Below the pieces are notes generated by a model. The model had not been told where the DNA came from and made no database searches. It worked only from the letters and a program-made list of their open reading frames with translations. 64,000 nucleotides of DNA. It comes from Hyphomonadaceae bacterium (GTDB taxonomy: Bacteria > Pseudomonadota > Alphaproteobacteria > Caulobacterales > Maricaulaceae). A program made the position numbers and the translations under genes. Positions 17,616 through 27,223 of the stretch are shown piece after piece (position 1 is the first letter of the stretch; every line of letters begins with the position of its first letter). The stretch spans positions 1 through 64,000 of the forward strand of contig JABDMW010000010.1 of assembly GCA_013001295.1 (NCBI GenBank), in the 5' to 3' direction.

Positions 17616-18088
17616 AACTCATTGCGAGTTGAAAACTCAAACCCTTCATTGGTGTTGGCTCTGATGACGAGCGTGCGTTGGCCAAATACAGGTTTGTCTA
17701 TTTTCGCCAGATAGGTGCCGTCGCCCCGCTCGATAAATTCCAAGGATAAATCTTCTGACGTGTCTGTTGGATGCCTTAGTTTTCCCTCCAGATTGAGTGC
17801 TGAAACAAGCGTATTGGATCCGTCGCGAATTTGTATTCGAACCTGCTCAGTCGAATAGTCGAGCGCAGCTGTCCATCCGGCCGCTTTTTGCGCTGCCCGT
17901 TCTTCGAGCGTGTCATTATAGTGCAGGCCTTGAAGATAGGATTTTTTGGTATCTTCACCGCGAAAACTGGTAATTGATTTGGCAATCATGAAGGCATTGG
18001 CGGCAACGATAACAGCGAAAAAGCCCAACACCATGAACAAGACTTGCTTACCCGTAAGGGATTTCGATATTTTTTCGCCTGTGCTCAT
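17603..18088 (-). CDS. ccoH: cbb3 oxidase assembly protein CcoH (FixH)
   Basis: A 161-residue FixH-family protein with one N-terminal membrane helix (about residues 16-37) and a periplasmic domain. The domain contains the family features YLQGLHYNDTLEERAAQKAAGW and a late FGQRTLVIRA-type strand. CcoH binds the assembling oxidase subunits and stabilises the complex. The start overlaps the ccoG stop by 4 bp, and the gene overlaps ccoI by 13 bp at its end. Confidence 0.9.
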   Translation of the reverse strand: MSTGEKISKSLTGKQVLFMVLGFFAVIVAANAFMIAKSITSFRGEDTKKSYLQGLHYNDTLEERAAQKAAGWTAALDYSTEQVRIQIRDGSNTLVSALNLEGKLRHPTDTSEDLSLEFIERGDGTYLAKIDKPVFGQRTLVIRANTNEGFEFSTRNELWLQ

Positions 18089-19569
18089 TTCTCGGTCTTT
18101 CCAGTGATGAACAGGGACGGTGTCAACACTTTCTCATTGGTTTGCGTATCTTCCAGCACGAAATTGAATCCTTCTCGAACCTGAAGTCCCGACACATCCT
18201 CCAACGCCACATAAACTTTATAATCAATTGTTTGATTGGCGGGGACGCTGATCGTTTGCGGATTATCCTGTCCGACAATACGCAAGACTGGATTTTGGAA
18301 CTTGTCGAGGGTCAAATCGAGTGTGCGCACTTGTGGCGTCTTATTGAGGACTTTGATTTGATACCCGTTGCGTATCGAGCCATCGGAAAGTTCGACAAAA
18401 TTGGGGATACGATCGCGTTGTACATTCATATCAAGTGTCGACCGATTGAGTAGCCCGAAAAGCATAAAGCTGCCGACAGCCGCAAATAAAATAGCGTAAA
18501 TGACAGTTCGTGCCCGGATCAGCTCGAATTTTTCTTTCGCGCCTTTTTGGCGCCGCTCAATATTGGCGTCCGTGTCATAGGCGATCAACCCGCGCGGACG
18601 ATCGATTTTATCCATTATCTCGTTACACGCATCTATACACAACGCACATCCGATACATTCGAGCTGCAACCCGTCCCGAATATCGATACCGGTCGGGCAA
18701 ACGGCAACACACTGTCGGCAATCAATACAATCGCCGCGGCCTTCCCATGTGGCGTTTTTCTTATGTGCGCCGCGCGGTTCGCCGCGGTCATACCGATATG
18801 TGACGTTCAAGGCCTTGTCGTCGATCATGGCGGCCTGAATGCGCGGCCATGGGCACATATAAGTACATACTTGTTCGCGCATATATCCGGCGAGCGTATA
18901 GGTCGTAAATGTGAGCAAGCCCATGAATACATAGGATGTAATCGGGGCATGCCCAATTAAAAAATCACGAAAAATGGTTGGCGCGTCATGAAAGTATAAG
19001 ATCCAGGCACCACCTGTGGCAGCCGCGACTAAAATCCAAACGATATGTTTCGCGGTCTTGCGCCAAATTTTATTAAAGTCCCACTTGGCGCGATCGAGTT
19101 TAATCCGCGCATTGCGGTCGCCTTCGAAAAAACGCTCGATTGCGATGAATAAATCCGTCCAAATCGTCTGCGGGCAGGCATACCCACACCAGACCCGGCC
19201 AAACAAAGCGGTGACGAGAAATAATCCGAGCGCAGCCAGTATGAGGAGGCCTGTGATATAATACACTTCCTGTGGCCAAATTTCGATAAAGAAGAAATAG
19301 AACCGTGCGTTTTCAAAATCGACGAGAACCGCCTGACTGGGGGCATCAGGTCCGCGGTCCCAGCGAATCCACGGGATAAAATAATAAATGCCCAACAGGA
19401 TAAACAGGGCAGCCCATTTTAATTTGCGAAAATTTCCATGCGCCAATTTCGCGTAAATTTGTTTGCGTTTTGCGTACAGGCTTTGCGGCGTTGACGGACT
19501 GACCGCAACGGCTTTTGACCGGTCAATACCGGGCGCAGCCTGGACCTGATTATCGTTGGTTTGTATCAT
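18085..19569 (-). CDS. ccoG: Cytochrome c oxidase accessory protein CcoG (FixG), ferredoxin type
   Basis: A 494-residue inner-membrane protein with several helices and two [4Fe-4S] motifs, CIDCRQCVAVCP and CIGCALCIDAC. An Ig-like C-terminal FixG domain follows. CcoG is reported to act as a cupric reductase during cbb3 assembly. A GAGGA ribosome-binding site precedes the ATG. It starts 15 bp after ccoP and overlaps ccoH by 4 bp. Confidence 0.93.
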   Translation of the reverse strand: MIQTNDNQVQAAPGIDRSKAVAVSPSTPQSLYAKRKQIYAKLAHGNFRKLKWAALFILLGIYYFIPWIRWDRGPDAPSQAVLVDFENARFYFFFIEIWPQEVYYITGLLILAALGLFLVTALFGRVWCGYACPQTIWTDLFIAIERFFEGDRNARIKLDRAKWDFNKIWRKTAKHIVWILVAAATGGAWILYFHDAPTIFRDFLIGHAPITSYVFMGLLTFTTYTLAGYMREQVCTYMCPWPRIQAAMIDDKALNVTYRYDRGEPRGAHKKNATWEGRGDCIDCRQCVAVCPTGIDIRDGLQLECIGCALCIDACNEIMDKIDRPRGLIAYDTDANIERRQKGAKEKFELIRARTVIYAILFAAVGSFMLFGLLNRSTLDMNVQRDRIPNFVELSDGSIRNGYQIKVLNKTPQVRTLDLTLDKFQNPVLRIVGQDNPQTISVPANQTIDYKVYVALEDVSGLQVREGFNFVLEDTQTNEKVLTPSLFITGKTEK

Positions 19570-19583
19570 GGCTCCTCAGCAGC

Positions 19584-20471
19584 CTACTGTGTCGGCGCAT
19601 CCGATTTCTCGCCACCGCCCAATGAATGAACATAGTATGCGAGAGAATTGACCATATCGGGCGAGAGGCGTTCTTTCCAATGCGGCATGACGCCGGCGCG
19701 ACCATTTGTCAGGGTTTCAACGATTGTGGCCCGGTCGCCGCCGTATAACCATTCATTATCTGACAAATCAGGTGCGCCCTGCAATCGATCGCCTTTTCCG
19801 TCCATCCCATGACAAGATGCGCACTGTTCCTGGTAGAGTGTCGACACGCGTGCAATAGCCGAGGCATCTGCTTCACGACCGGAAAGACTAACGACGTATT
19901 CTGTTAAATCACTAATCTCTTCGCGCGTGAGTAATTCATCACGACCATAGGCTTGCATCAGTGAAACGCGCGTGTCTTCATGCAAAGCGCGAATACCGTA
20001 ATTCAAAGTTTGACGTATGTCCTCATAGCTTCCGCCCCATAACCAGATATCATCATTGAGATTGGGATATCCCGGCAGACCCTGTCCATTTGTTCCGTGA
20101 CACGTCGCACAATTGTCGCCAAATGCCGATTCTCCCGCAGCCAATGCGTAACGGAGTAAATCTTCGTCGCCTTCAATTGTTTCAATATCAGCACTGAGCA
20201 TTTTATTGGCATAGACAGCGCGCTGGTCGGTCAATTTATATAGCTCTTCAACAACTTCAACGCGGTCGGATTTTCCCAACACACCTTTTGAATAGCTGTC
20301 AATTCCAGGAAGCGCAGGCATTAAAATGGCATAAATTATGGCAAAAACAATCGACGCATAAAATATCCATAACCACCACCGCGGCATGGGTGTGTTCAGT
20401 TCTTCGATCCCGTCCCATTCGTGGCCCGTGACCTCGGTTCCCGATTGTTCGTCTATACGCTTTTCACTCAT
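19584..20471 (-). CDS. ccoP: cbb3-type cytochrome c oxidase subunit III, diheme CcoP
   Basis: A 295-residue diheme cytochrome c subunit. It has one membrane helix (about 33-53), then two heme c domains with CATCH (121-125) and CASCH (217-221). The Met ligands lie in the later MQ and VMPHW regions. It accepts electrons from soluble cytochrome c and passes them to CcoO. It overlaps ccoQ by 8 bp and is followed by ccoG. Confidence 0.95.
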   Translation of the reverse strand: MSEKRIDEQSGTEVTGHEWDGIEELNTPMPRWWLWIFYASIVFAIIYAILMPALPGIDSYSKGVLGKSDRVEVVEELYKLTDQRAVYANKMLSADIETIEGDEDLLRYALAAGESAFGDNCATCHGTNGQGLPGYPNLNDDIWLWGGSYEDIRQTLNYGIRALHEDTRVSLMQAYGRDELLTREEISDLTEYVVSLSGREADASAIARVSTLYQEQCASCHGMDGKGDRLQGAPDLSDNEWLYGGDRATIVETLTNGRAGVMPHWKERLSPDMVNSLAYYVHSLGGGEKSDAPTQ

Positions 20472-20652
20472 CGGATTCTCCGTTTTTATTATCAGAGATC
20501 AGGCTTTCATCTGAGATTGGTCTTTCAGACGCTTTCTTGAATTTTTCGCGATTACCGGGCCAAAATACGTATAAGAGAACAGCCATGAAGAACGCGAAGA
20601 AAAAAACGGTCCCGCCTATCTTCACCCAGTGTGCGATTGTGCCGTATTCCAT
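20464..20652 (-). CDS. ccoQ: cbb3-type cytochrome oxidase subunit CcoQ
   Basis: A 62-residue protein with one membrane helix (about residues 14-32) that ends in VFWPGNREKFKKA, the usual CcoQ/FixQ transition, followed by an acidic tail. CcoQ stabilises the assembled oxidase. It starts 2 bp after ccoO and overlaps ccoP by 8 bp. Confidence 0.9.
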   Translation of the reverse strand: MEYGTIAHWVKIGGTVFFFAFFMAVLLYVFWPGNREKFKKASERPISDESLISDNKNGESDE

Positions 20653-20654
20653 AC

Positions 20655-21389
20655 TTACCTCTGATTCTCGTTGGTCTCGGCTTCATATTCCGAAAAGTCG
20701 ACGAGCGTACCGAGTATTTGCAAATACGCGACCAAAGCGTCCATCTCGGTTAAATTATCCGGATCGCCATCAAATTCTCGCATGACGGCTTTCGGATAAC
20801 GCTCGATAAACCCATCGGCGTCATCCGCGAATTCATCGAGTTGTGTTTTCATGTCTGAAGCCGCTTTCTCAATCATTTCATCTGTATAGGGGACGCCGAG
20901 TTTCTGGTTGGCTTTCAAGTGCATTGCAATCCGGTCTGTCGGCAATTTCGTCTCAGACAGAAATTTGTATGGGGGCATGACCGACGCTGGAACAAGGGCC
21001 TGCGGGTTTTCGAGATGCAAGACATGCCATTCGTCCGAATACTTGCCGCCAACCCGTGCCAGATCCGGTCCGGTGCGTTTCGATCCCCATTGGAATGGCC
21101 GGTCATACATGCTTTCAGCAGCCAAAGAATAGTGTCCGTAGCGCTCGACCTCATCGCGTAAAGGCCGGATCATTTGCGAATGACACGTATAGCATCCTTC
21201 GCGAACATAAATGTCCCGTCCAGCCAGTTCTAACGGCGAATAGGGCCGCATGCCTTCGACCTCTTCGATGGTACTGTCGATGTAAAATAGCGGGGCAATC
21301 TCGACCATCCCGCCAATCGAAACGACGCCTAATATGCCGACCAGAAGGGCAAAGGAGCGTTTTTCCATAAATGTATGTAGTTTGGACAT
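20655..21389 (-). CDS. ccoO: cbb3-type cytochrome c oxidase subunit II, CcoO
   Basis: A 244-residue monoheme cytochrome c subunit. It has an N-terminal membrane helix (about 13-35) and a heme-binding [12 protein letters not shown] with Cys66, Cys69 and His70. A Met ligand falls within [10 protein letters not shown]. It carries electrons from CcoP to the heme b of CcoN. It follows ccoN by 9 bp. Confidence 0.95.
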   Translation of the reverse strand: MSKLHTFMEKRSFALLVGILGVVSIGGMVEIAPLFYIDSTIEEVEGMRPYSPLELAGRDIYVREGCYTCHSQMIRPLRDEVERYGHYSLAAESMYDRPFQWGSKRTGPDLARVGGKYSDEWHVLHLENPQALVPASVMPPYKFLSETKLPTDRIAMHLKANQKLGVPYTDEMIEKAASDMKTQLDEFADDADGFIERYPKAVMREFDGDPDNLTEMDALVAYLQILGTLVDFSEYEAETNENQR

Positions 21390-21398
21390 TTCTTGCTC

Positions 21399-23072
21399 CT
21401 ATACCGTTGCCAGGGTGGGCGTGTCAGGAAGGTCCTCCGCTGGCACCACTTGGTCGAGCGGTACGGCATTGCCTCGACCTTTGATGGTCATCCACAAATT
21501 AAACGACATCAACATGCTACCCAAAAGGAACAGCCCGCCACCCAGCGCCCGGATAATGTAGGCCAGATGCTTCATTTCTACCGTCTCGATGAAGGAATGC
21601 TCCAAGAAGCCGAGTTCATTGTATTTGCGCCACATCAGGCCTTCACCAATACCCGCGCCCCACATCGCTGTGATGTAAAAAAGAATACCGATGGTCGCGA
21701 GCCAGAAATGCCACTCGACCAAACGTGTCGAATAAAGATCTTTGCGCTTCCACAGCCATGGAACCATGCAGTACAAGGCACCGAAGCTGATCAATCCATT
21801 CCACCCGAGTGCCCCGGAATGCACATGCCCGACGGTCCACTCTGTATAATGGGACAGGGCATTGACATACCGGATCGACATAAGCGGGCCTTCGAATGTC
21901 GCCATTCCGTAAAATGCGACGGAAACAACAAGGAAACGGAGAACGGGATCGGTTCGCAGTTTGTCAAATGCACCCGCAAGCGTCATCAGGCCATTGATCA
22001 TACCACCCCAGCTTGGCATTAAGAGCATGACCGAGAACACCATACCCAATGTCTGCGTCCACTGTGGTAAGGCGGTATAATGCAAATGATGCGGACCTGC
22101 CCAGATGTAAATGAAGATCACGGTCCAAAAGTGTACAATCGAGAGCTTGTAAGACCATATGGGTCGATTGGCCCGTTTGGGGATGAAATAATACATCATG
22201 GCAAGAAAGCCGGTGGTCAGGAAAAAACCGACAGCATTGTGTCCATACCACCACTGGGTCATAGCGTCTTGGACACCACTAAATGCGGAGTAGGATTTCG
22301 CGCCCAATAAGCTGACCGGCATGGCCAGATTATTGACGATGTGCAGCATCGCGATGGTCACGATGAACGATAGGAAGAACCAGTTGGCCACATAAATGTG
22401 CGGTTCTTTCCGCTTTACCAGTGTCATCATAAAGACACCGAGATATGCGACCCAAACAATGGTAAGCCAAATATCCACATACCATTCCGGTTCGGCATAT
22501 TCCTTAGACGCCGTTATTCCCAATAAATAACCCGTTGCCGCAAGGACGATGAAAAGTTGGTAGCCCCAAAAGACGAACCAAGGCCAAATACCGCCTGCCA
22601 ATCGGGTTCGGCAGGTACGCTGGACGATATAAAACGACGAGGCGATCAGCATATTGCCACCGAAAGCAAAGACGACGCCTGATGTGTGGAGGGGGCGTAA
22701 TCGACCAAAGCCCATCCAGGGCAATTCTGCAAAATAAAAAGTCTCGGGGAAGGCCAGTTGCAATGCGATAACCAGGCCGACCAACATGCCGACCATGCCC
22801 CAAAACGCGGTGGCAATGACGCCCGCTTTAATCACATTGTCATCATATTCGGTGGAGTCGAATTTAAACCGGTTGTCGAAGACCCCGAAAACCAGTGCGG
22901 CAAGGCCTAAAGCGAATCCGCCCATCATCATGAAAGCATGCGGTTCCATTGTTGGATCGCCACCACGTGCCGCGGCCATTAAAGCCCACAAAAATCCGAG
23001 GATGAGTATCACTCCAATCGGAAATACTGCGTCATGCGCGTTTGGCAACGACATGGACCTTGATTGAGCCAT
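21399..23072 (-). CDS. ccoN: cbb3-type cytochrome c oxidase catalytic subunit I, CcoN
   Basis: A 557-residue heme-copper oxidase subunit with about 14 hydrophobic segments. It has the family's conserved histidine motifs such as WWYGHNAV and [15 protein letters not shown]. It reduces oxygen to water with high affinity and pumps protons, supporting respiration at low oxygen. The ATG is preceded by AAGGAGGGG. A perfect FixK box lies 48 bp upstream and a TATAAG -10-like hexamer lies about 22 bp upstream. It is the first gene of ccoNOQPGHIS and diverges from fixL. Confidence 0.96.
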   Translation of the reverse strand: MAQSRSMSLPNAHDAVFPIGVILILGFLWALMAAARGGDPTMEPHAFMMMGGFALGLAALVFGVFDNRFKFDSTEYDDNVIKAGVIATAFWGMVGMLVGLVIALQLAFPETFYFAELPWMGFGRLRPLHTSGVVFAFGGNMLIASSFYIVQRTCRTRLAGGIWPWFVFWGYQLFIVLAATGYLLGITASKEYAEPEWYVDIWLTIVWVAYLGVFMMTLVKRKEPHIYVANWFFLSFIVTIAMLHIVNNLAMPVSLLGAKSYSAFSGVQDAMTQWWYGHNAVGFFLTTGFLAMMYYFIPKRANRPIWSYKLSIVHFWTVIFIYIWAGPHHLHYTALPQWTQTLGMVFSVMLLMPSWGGMINGLMTLAGAFDKLRTDPVLRFLVVSVAFYGMATFEGPLMSIRYVNALSHYTEWTVGHVHSGALGWNGLISFGALYCMVPWLWKRKDLYSTRLVEWHFWLATIGILFYITAMWGAGIGEGLMWRKYNELGFLEHSFIETVEMKHLAYIIRALGGGLFLLGSMLMSFNLWMTIKGRGNAVPLDQVVPAEDLPDTPTLATV

Positions 23073-23119
23073 AATCCCCTCCTTTTGAGTCGTACTTATA
23101 AGTCGACCTTAGGCGATTT

Positions 23120-23133
23120 TTGACCAAGGTCAA
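23120..23133 (-). promoter_or_regulatory. FNR/FixK box upstream of ccoN
   Basis: TTGACCAAGGTCAA is a perfect inverted repeat with 6-bp arms and matches TTGA-N6-TCAA. TATAAG at 23095-23100 (read on the - strand) is correctly placed as a -10 element. Together they give a class II layout, with the box centred about 40 bp from the predicted start of transcription, and a leader just long enough for the AAGGAGG ribosome-binding site. Confidence 0.88.
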
Positions 23134-23269
23134 TTTTCTGTCATACTAAATCCGGTTTGTTACGGTGATCTGTAACATGATAATCCGTGATCGCTTTCTC
23201 GACACGATTCCTTTATCGGAAATTCATTATTCGCTCGCTTAACTTAATCCTATTTGCTTAACTATTGAC

Positions 23270-24388
23270 ATGACTCACGATGATGCACAGGTCGAGCTCG
23301 AAGCCGTTCTCAATACAATTGTCGATGGCGTAATCATCATCAATGATAGGGGCGTCATGCAATTGTTTAACCCGGCATGCGAAAAAATGTTCGGGTATAA
23401 GCCAGATGAAGTCATTGGAAAAAACGTTAAAACATTGATGCCCGACCCATACACGACTGAGCATGACGGTTATATTCAAAATTATCTCAATACCAAAACA
23501 AGAAAAATTATTGGAATTGGCCGCGAGGTCAGGGGGCGTCGTCAGGACGGCACGACATTTCCCATGCATCTGTCTGTCGGTGAAGCCAAAATCGCGACGC
23601 GGACTATATTTGTTGGCATCATCCACGATTTAACGCGACGGCAAGAGGAGAGCGAAAAGTTCGAAAATTTGCAGCAAAAACATTTTCATCTATCGCGCGT
23701 CTCGGCCATGAATGAAATGGGATCTGCGATCGCCCATGAACTCAACCAGCCGATGACTGCGACGATAAATTATCTGGAAGCCGGGAAAGTCATGCTTGAC
23801 CAGAACAACGCTTTAGACGTTGAAAAACTCAAATCGGTGATGGACAGGGCAGTTGATCAAACCAAACGAGCATCGGAAATCATTTCCCGCATGCGCAGCT
23901 TTATTCGAACCGGCGACCTGGATAAGAAACCTGTGGAATTAGAGATCTGTCTGAAGACGGCCGTTGAACTGGCACTCATGCCTTTTAAAACAGTTGGAAT
24001 TAAGTGTACCTATGACATCAGCAGAGACATTCCGGAAATTTATGTAAACTCTATCCAAATTCAGCAAGTCGTTGTAAATTTGGTAAAAAATGCCTGCGAA
24101 GCCATGCTGGAAAGCGACACAAAAGAACTGCATATATCCGCCAAACGTCACGATGACAGCGCTTTTGTAGAGATTGGTGTGGCTGATTCCGGACAGGGCA
24201 TAGATCAAGAACAACAAGAGCATTTATTCACGCCATTTACGTCAAGCAAGAAAGACGGGATGGGGATCGGGTTGTCGATCAGTGAATCGATAATCAGCAA
24301 TCATGGCGGGCGAATTTGGGCAGACATTAATGAACCGCTAGGCACGCGGTTTTGTTTCACTCTGCCGATTTCGACAGGTGATGATTAG
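23270..24388 (+). CDS. fixL: Heme PAS oxygen-sensor histidine kinase FixL
   Basis: A 372-residue soluble sensor kinase with one PAS domain (about 10-125), then HisKA and HATPase_c domains. The PAS domain has the FixL heme pocket: His65 in EHDGYI as proximal ligand and Arg85 in IGIGREV as oxygen-stabilising residue. The phosphorylated histidine is His156 in AIAHELNQPM, and the ATP lid ends in DGMGIGLSISESI. There is no membrane helix, so it is cytoplasmic, as in Bradyrhizobium. Low oxygen should switch on autophosphorylation and transfer to FixJ, whose gene starts on the next base. The ATG lacks an obvious ribosome-binding site. Confidence 0.93.
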   Translation: MTHDDAQVELEAVLNTIVDGVIIINDRGVMQLFNPACEKMFGYKPDEVIGKNVKTLMPDPYTTEHDGYIQNYLNTKTRKIIGIGREVRGRRQDGTTFPMHLSVGEAKIATRTIFVGIIHDLTRRQEESEKFENLQQKHFHLSRVSAMNEMGSAIAHELNQPMTATINYLEAGKVMLDQNNALDVEKLKSVMDRAVDQTKRASEIISRMRSFIRTGDLDKKPVELEICLKTAVELALMPFKTVGIKCTYDISRDIPEIYVNSIQIQQVVVNLVKNACEAMLESDTKELHISAKRHDDSAFVEIGVADSGQGIDQEQQEHLFTPFTSSKKDGMGIGLSISESIISNHGGRIWADINEPLGTRFCFTLPISTGDD

Positions 24389-25006
24389 ATGAGCCGTATC
24401 AATCACAATATTTGTATCGTTGACGATGATCCTGCCGTTCTTGACTCCCTGACATTAATGTTGGAAACCATTGGGTGCACGGTCACATCGTTTCCCGACG
24501 GGACCAGCTTTCTCAATTCCGATCTTAAAAATTTTCGCGGTTGCGTCTTGCTGGACGTGCGAATGCCTGGAAAGGACGGCATGTCCGTTTTGCGAGAAGC
24601 TCTTGCGATCAATCCGCTGTTACAAGTCGTTATGATTAGCGGCCATGGCGATATTGCGATGGCGGTTAAGGCACTAAAGGACGGTGCTCAAGACTTTATC
24701 GAGAAACCATTTAAAGCTGATATCATCATTCCCGCACTGGATCGGGCATGCGAAAAATTGACGGCGGAACGTTCTGATAAAGCTTTTGAAGTGGAAGCCA
24801 AAGAAAACCTGGCCCGGCTCACTGAGCGAGAGTTGCAGGTTCTGGAAAGGCTTGTCGATGGGAAGCCGAACAAAATTGTGGCTTTTGAGCTCAGTATATC
24901 TATCCGTACAGTCGAAACGCATCGCGCGCGTATTCTTCAAAAGACCAGGGCAAATTCAATTGCGGAACTCGTCAAAATGAAAATCGCTGCTGATGGACAT
25001 GGATAA
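24389..25006 (+). CDS. fixJ: Two-component response regulator FixJ
   Basis: A 205-residue regulator with a receiver domain (about 1-120) and a LuxR-type helix-turn-helix (about 140-200). The receiver is intact: the acidic triplet Asp12-Asp13-Asp14, phosphoacceptor Asp56 in LLDVRMPGKDG, and Lys106 in DFIEKPF. The output domain has LTERELQVLERL and the recognition helix SIRTVETHRARIL. Its ATG directly abuts the fixL stop. The likely main target is fixK, about 100 bp downstream, where a FixJ-like site is visible. Confidence 0.93.
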   Translation: MSRINHNICIVDDDPAVLDSLTLMLETIGCTVTSFPDGTSFLNSDLKNFRGCVLLDVRMPGKDGMSVLREALAINPLLQVVMISGHGDIAMAVKALKDGAQDFIEKPFKADIIIPALDRACEKLTAERSDKAFEVEAKENLARLTERELQVLERLVDGKPNKIVAFELSISIRTVETHRARILQKTRANSIAELVKMKIAADGHG

Positions 25007-25023
25007 ATATAAGTCTATTTCAA

Positions 25024-25045
25024 GTCCGTAGTTTTACGTACGTAC
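25024..25045 (+). promoter_or_regulatory. Candidate FixJ-binding region upstream of fixK
   Basis: GTCCGTAG (25024-25031) and GTACGTAC (25038-25045) each match seven of eight positions of the reported FixJ core GTAMGTAG. The second lies in a perfect 10-bp palindrome TACGTACGTA (25035-25044). The region is 65-85 bp upstream of the fixK ATG, a usual distance for a FixJ activation site. The consensus is recalled from the literature and was not tested here. Confidence 0.5.
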
Positions 25046-25109
25046 ATTACCGATCTACTCCGAAACGATACGCACGCTATCTTGTTGTCATTGGATAAGG
25101 AGATTGGAA

Positions 25110-25763
25110 ATGCAGCATCAAGTCGTCGAGAACTTCACACCTACTTTCGTGCCGCCCATCACAAAAACGCCAACGCATTTGGGACGGATACATCCTGAAA
25201 AAACCCCATTGTTTCATCAAGGAGATCCAAGCAAATATTTTTACAAAGTCAGAAGCGGCGTCGTCATGACGTATCGGCTTTTGAAAGATAGTCAGCGTCA
25301 AATCACCGGATTTTGTACGGCGGGCGATTTTTTGGGCATGACGTCTGATGGTATTCAGCATGATACAGCGATTACCGTCACAACGTGTAATATTGTCAGA
25401 TTAACAAGAGCAGAAATACAAGCCGACAAAGAGTTACAACAAGAGCTTTTTACGAAGACCTGCCTGCAATTGGAAGAAGCTCAGGATATGATGATGACGC
25501 TAACGAAAAAGTCGGCGTCAGAGAAAGTTGCAGCCTTTTTGGTCATGTTGGCGAACCGGCAAAAATCCGAAACAAATGAAGCCGATATTCGCCTCCCGAT
25601 GTCACGTCAGGATATAGCAGATTTTCTCGGCATGAGTATTGAAACAGTCAGCCGCCGACTAACGGCGCTGAAAAGCAAGCAAGTGATTGGCCTTCCGAGC
25701 CGTCATATTGTTCATATTTTTAATATGGGGGCACTCAAAAAACTGGCAGGAGCCAGGTCTTAG
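25110..25763 (+). CDS. fixK: Crp/Fnr-family transcription regulator FixK
   Basis: A 217-residue regulator with a cyclic-nucleotide-binding-like N-terminal domain and a C-terminal winged helix (about 140-210). The ATG at 25110 follows AAGGAG; a TTG two codons earlier would lie against that site. The Fnr cysteine cluster is absent at the N-terminus, so it does not sense oxygen itself but relays FixLJ. The recognition helix contains Glu178, Ser181 and Arg182 (ETVSRR), the set that reads TTGA half-sites. Matching boxes precede ccoN, usp, hsp20, the SDR gene and the PolX-N gene in this window. Confidence 0.9.
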   Translation: MQHQVVENFTPTFVPPITKTPTHLGRIHPEKTPLFHQGDPSKYFYKVRSGVVMTYRLLKDSQRQITGFCTAGDFLGMTSDGIQHDTAITVTTCNIVRLTRAEIQADKELQQELFTKTCLQLEEAQDMMMTLTKKSASEKVAAFLVMLANRQKSETNEADIRLPMSRQDIADFLGMSIETVSRRLTALKSKQVIGLPSRHIVHIFNMGALKKLAGARS

Positions 25764-25774
25764 CGGGGGCCGTT

Positions 25775-26317
25775 ATGAAGATAAAAGTATTATCCGCATT
25801 GGTTCTTGCGCTCGCGTTCTCAGGGTGTGCGACACTTCCACTCTATATTAAAGCAGCAGAAAATGGCGGCTATGGCTACGCTGAACAAAAAATAGAAAAC
25901 AACCGATACCGCGTGACATTTAACGGCAACTCCTCGACGTCACGGCAGGAAGTCGAGAATTTTCTTCTTTACCGGGCCGCCGAATTAACAGTTGAGAGCG
26001 GCAATGATTATTTCACCATGCTCGAAAATGATACAGATGAGCACAAGTCATATTCGGTTCAATCCAGATTTCCTAGATATGGTCGTCGTGCGTATTTTTT
26101 AGGTCCTCGAGAGTATTATTATAACTACCCGTATTATTCCTATGGATTTGATTGGGGGCCCGAATATGAACGGACTGTCCACGAATTTACCCGCTACTCT
26201 GCCGAGGCCTATATTATCGTTGGCAGCGGTCAAAAACCGGTGAATGATCCGAATGCTTTTGACGCCCGTGATGTTTTGCGCAATCTTGATCCGATCGTGG
26301 CAAAGGAAAAGGCCTGA
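25775..26317 (+). CDS. CC0125/CC1285-family lipoprotein
   Basis: A 180-residue predicted lipoprotein with lipobox AFSGC (Cys18). The segment from about residue 27 (ENGGYGYAEQKIENNRY) through FLLYRAAELT resembles the alphaproteobacterial CC0125/CC1285 lipoprotein family, whose function is unknown. A middle stretch is unusually rich in Tyr (REYYYNYPYYSYG). It starts 11 bp after fixK and precedes nnrD by 24 bp, so it probably shares the fixK transcript. Confidence 0.75.
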   Translation: MKIKVLSALVLALAFSGCATLPLYIKAAENGGYGYAEQKIENNRYRVTFNGNSSTSRQEVENFLLYRAAELTVESGNDYFTMLENDTDEHKSYSVQSRFPRYGRRAYFLGPREYYYNYPYYSYGFDWGPEYERTVHEFTRYSAEAYIIVGSGQKPVNDPNAFDARDVLRNLDPIVAKEKA

Positions 26318-26341
26318 GTTGATTAAATACTCTATCAAGTG

Positions 26342-27133
26342 ATGACGCTCACACCCAAGAAAAACACACAGGAAATTTGGCAAGAGGATTTGCCAATATC
26401 TAAATTTGACGCCCACAAATACGACCGCGGTCATGCCGTCATTTTTGCAGCGCCGGAATTGACCGGTGCGACACGATTGGCGGCCAGTGCCTGTTCGCGC
26501 ATAGGTGCCGGCCTGACAACCGTTTTAGCTCCCGTTCGGGCCGATATTTATCGAACGGCACTCCCTGCAGATATCATGGTGCGCGAAACGATGACGTCGC
26601 TGTCCTCAAAAATAGCCGTTACTCTCGGCGGTCCTGGCGGCCTCCTGGTCGAACACCGCGACGCAATTCTCGATAATGTTTTGAAGTCCAATCGAGTTTT
26701 TGATGCAGGCGCAATTCCCGTAAAATCCGATTTTTATTATTTGGATGAAAGCTGTGTTTTGACACCGCACGAAGGAGAATTCGCGAAAGTCTTTCCAAGA
26801 TTGTCCGGTCCCTTAATCAACAAGGCCGCCATGGCCGCTCAGGAATCTGGTGCCATTGTTGTCTTAAAAGGGCCGCGGACCCATATTGCTCATCCGGACG
26901 GTCGAATTGTTGTGAACGAACATGCCAGTCCGTACCTTGCCACGGCGGGAACCGGCGACGTTCTGGCTGGTATGATCGCCGGGTTGATTGCGCAAGGCAT
27001 GCCCAACTTCGAAGCGTGTTGCGCCGCAGTTTGGATTCACGGCGAAGCGGCAAGGCGGTTTGGTCCGGGCCTGATTGCAAGTGATATTCCGGACATCATC
27101 CCTCAAATACTTGCCGATTTATTGAAAAAATAA
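26342..27133 (+). CDS. nnrD: ADP-dependent NAD(P)H-hydrate dehydratase
   Basis: A 263-residue protein equal to the C-terminal (ribokinase-like) domain of YjeF/Nnr enzymes, which repair damaged NAD(P)H hydrates using ADP. Visible motifs are KYDRGHAVIF near the N-terminus, the TPHEGEF motif and the phosphate/active-site loop ATAGTGDVLAGMIAG. The NnrE epimerase domain found in the fused form is absent. A GTG one codon earlier is an alternative start. It is the third gene of the fixK unit. Confidence 0.85.
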   Translation: MTLTPKKNTQEIWQEDLPISKFDAHKYDRGHAVIFAAPELTGATRLAASACSRIGAGLTTVLAPVRADIYRTALPADIMVRETMTSLSSKIAVTLGGPGGLLVEHRDAILDNVLKSNRVFDAGAIPVKSDFYYLDESCVLTPHEGEFAKVFPRLSGPLINKAAMAAQESGAIVVLKGPRTHIAHPDGRIVVNEHASPYLATAGTGDVLAGMIAGLIAQGMPNFEACCAAVWIHGEAARRFGPGLIASDIPDIIPQILADLLKK

Positions 27134-27223
27134 CATCGTATTGTTGCTTTGATCAGTCGAACGCGGAATCCTATGCGCTAAATTCTGTGTAAAAATTTCA
27201 AAGTTCAATTGTCACAAAAACAA

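Noticed and set aside
27149-27162. TTGATCAGTCGAAC, similar to a FixK box
   Set aside because: The second half-site does not match TCAA, and the site lies between two convergent genes with no promoter to serve.
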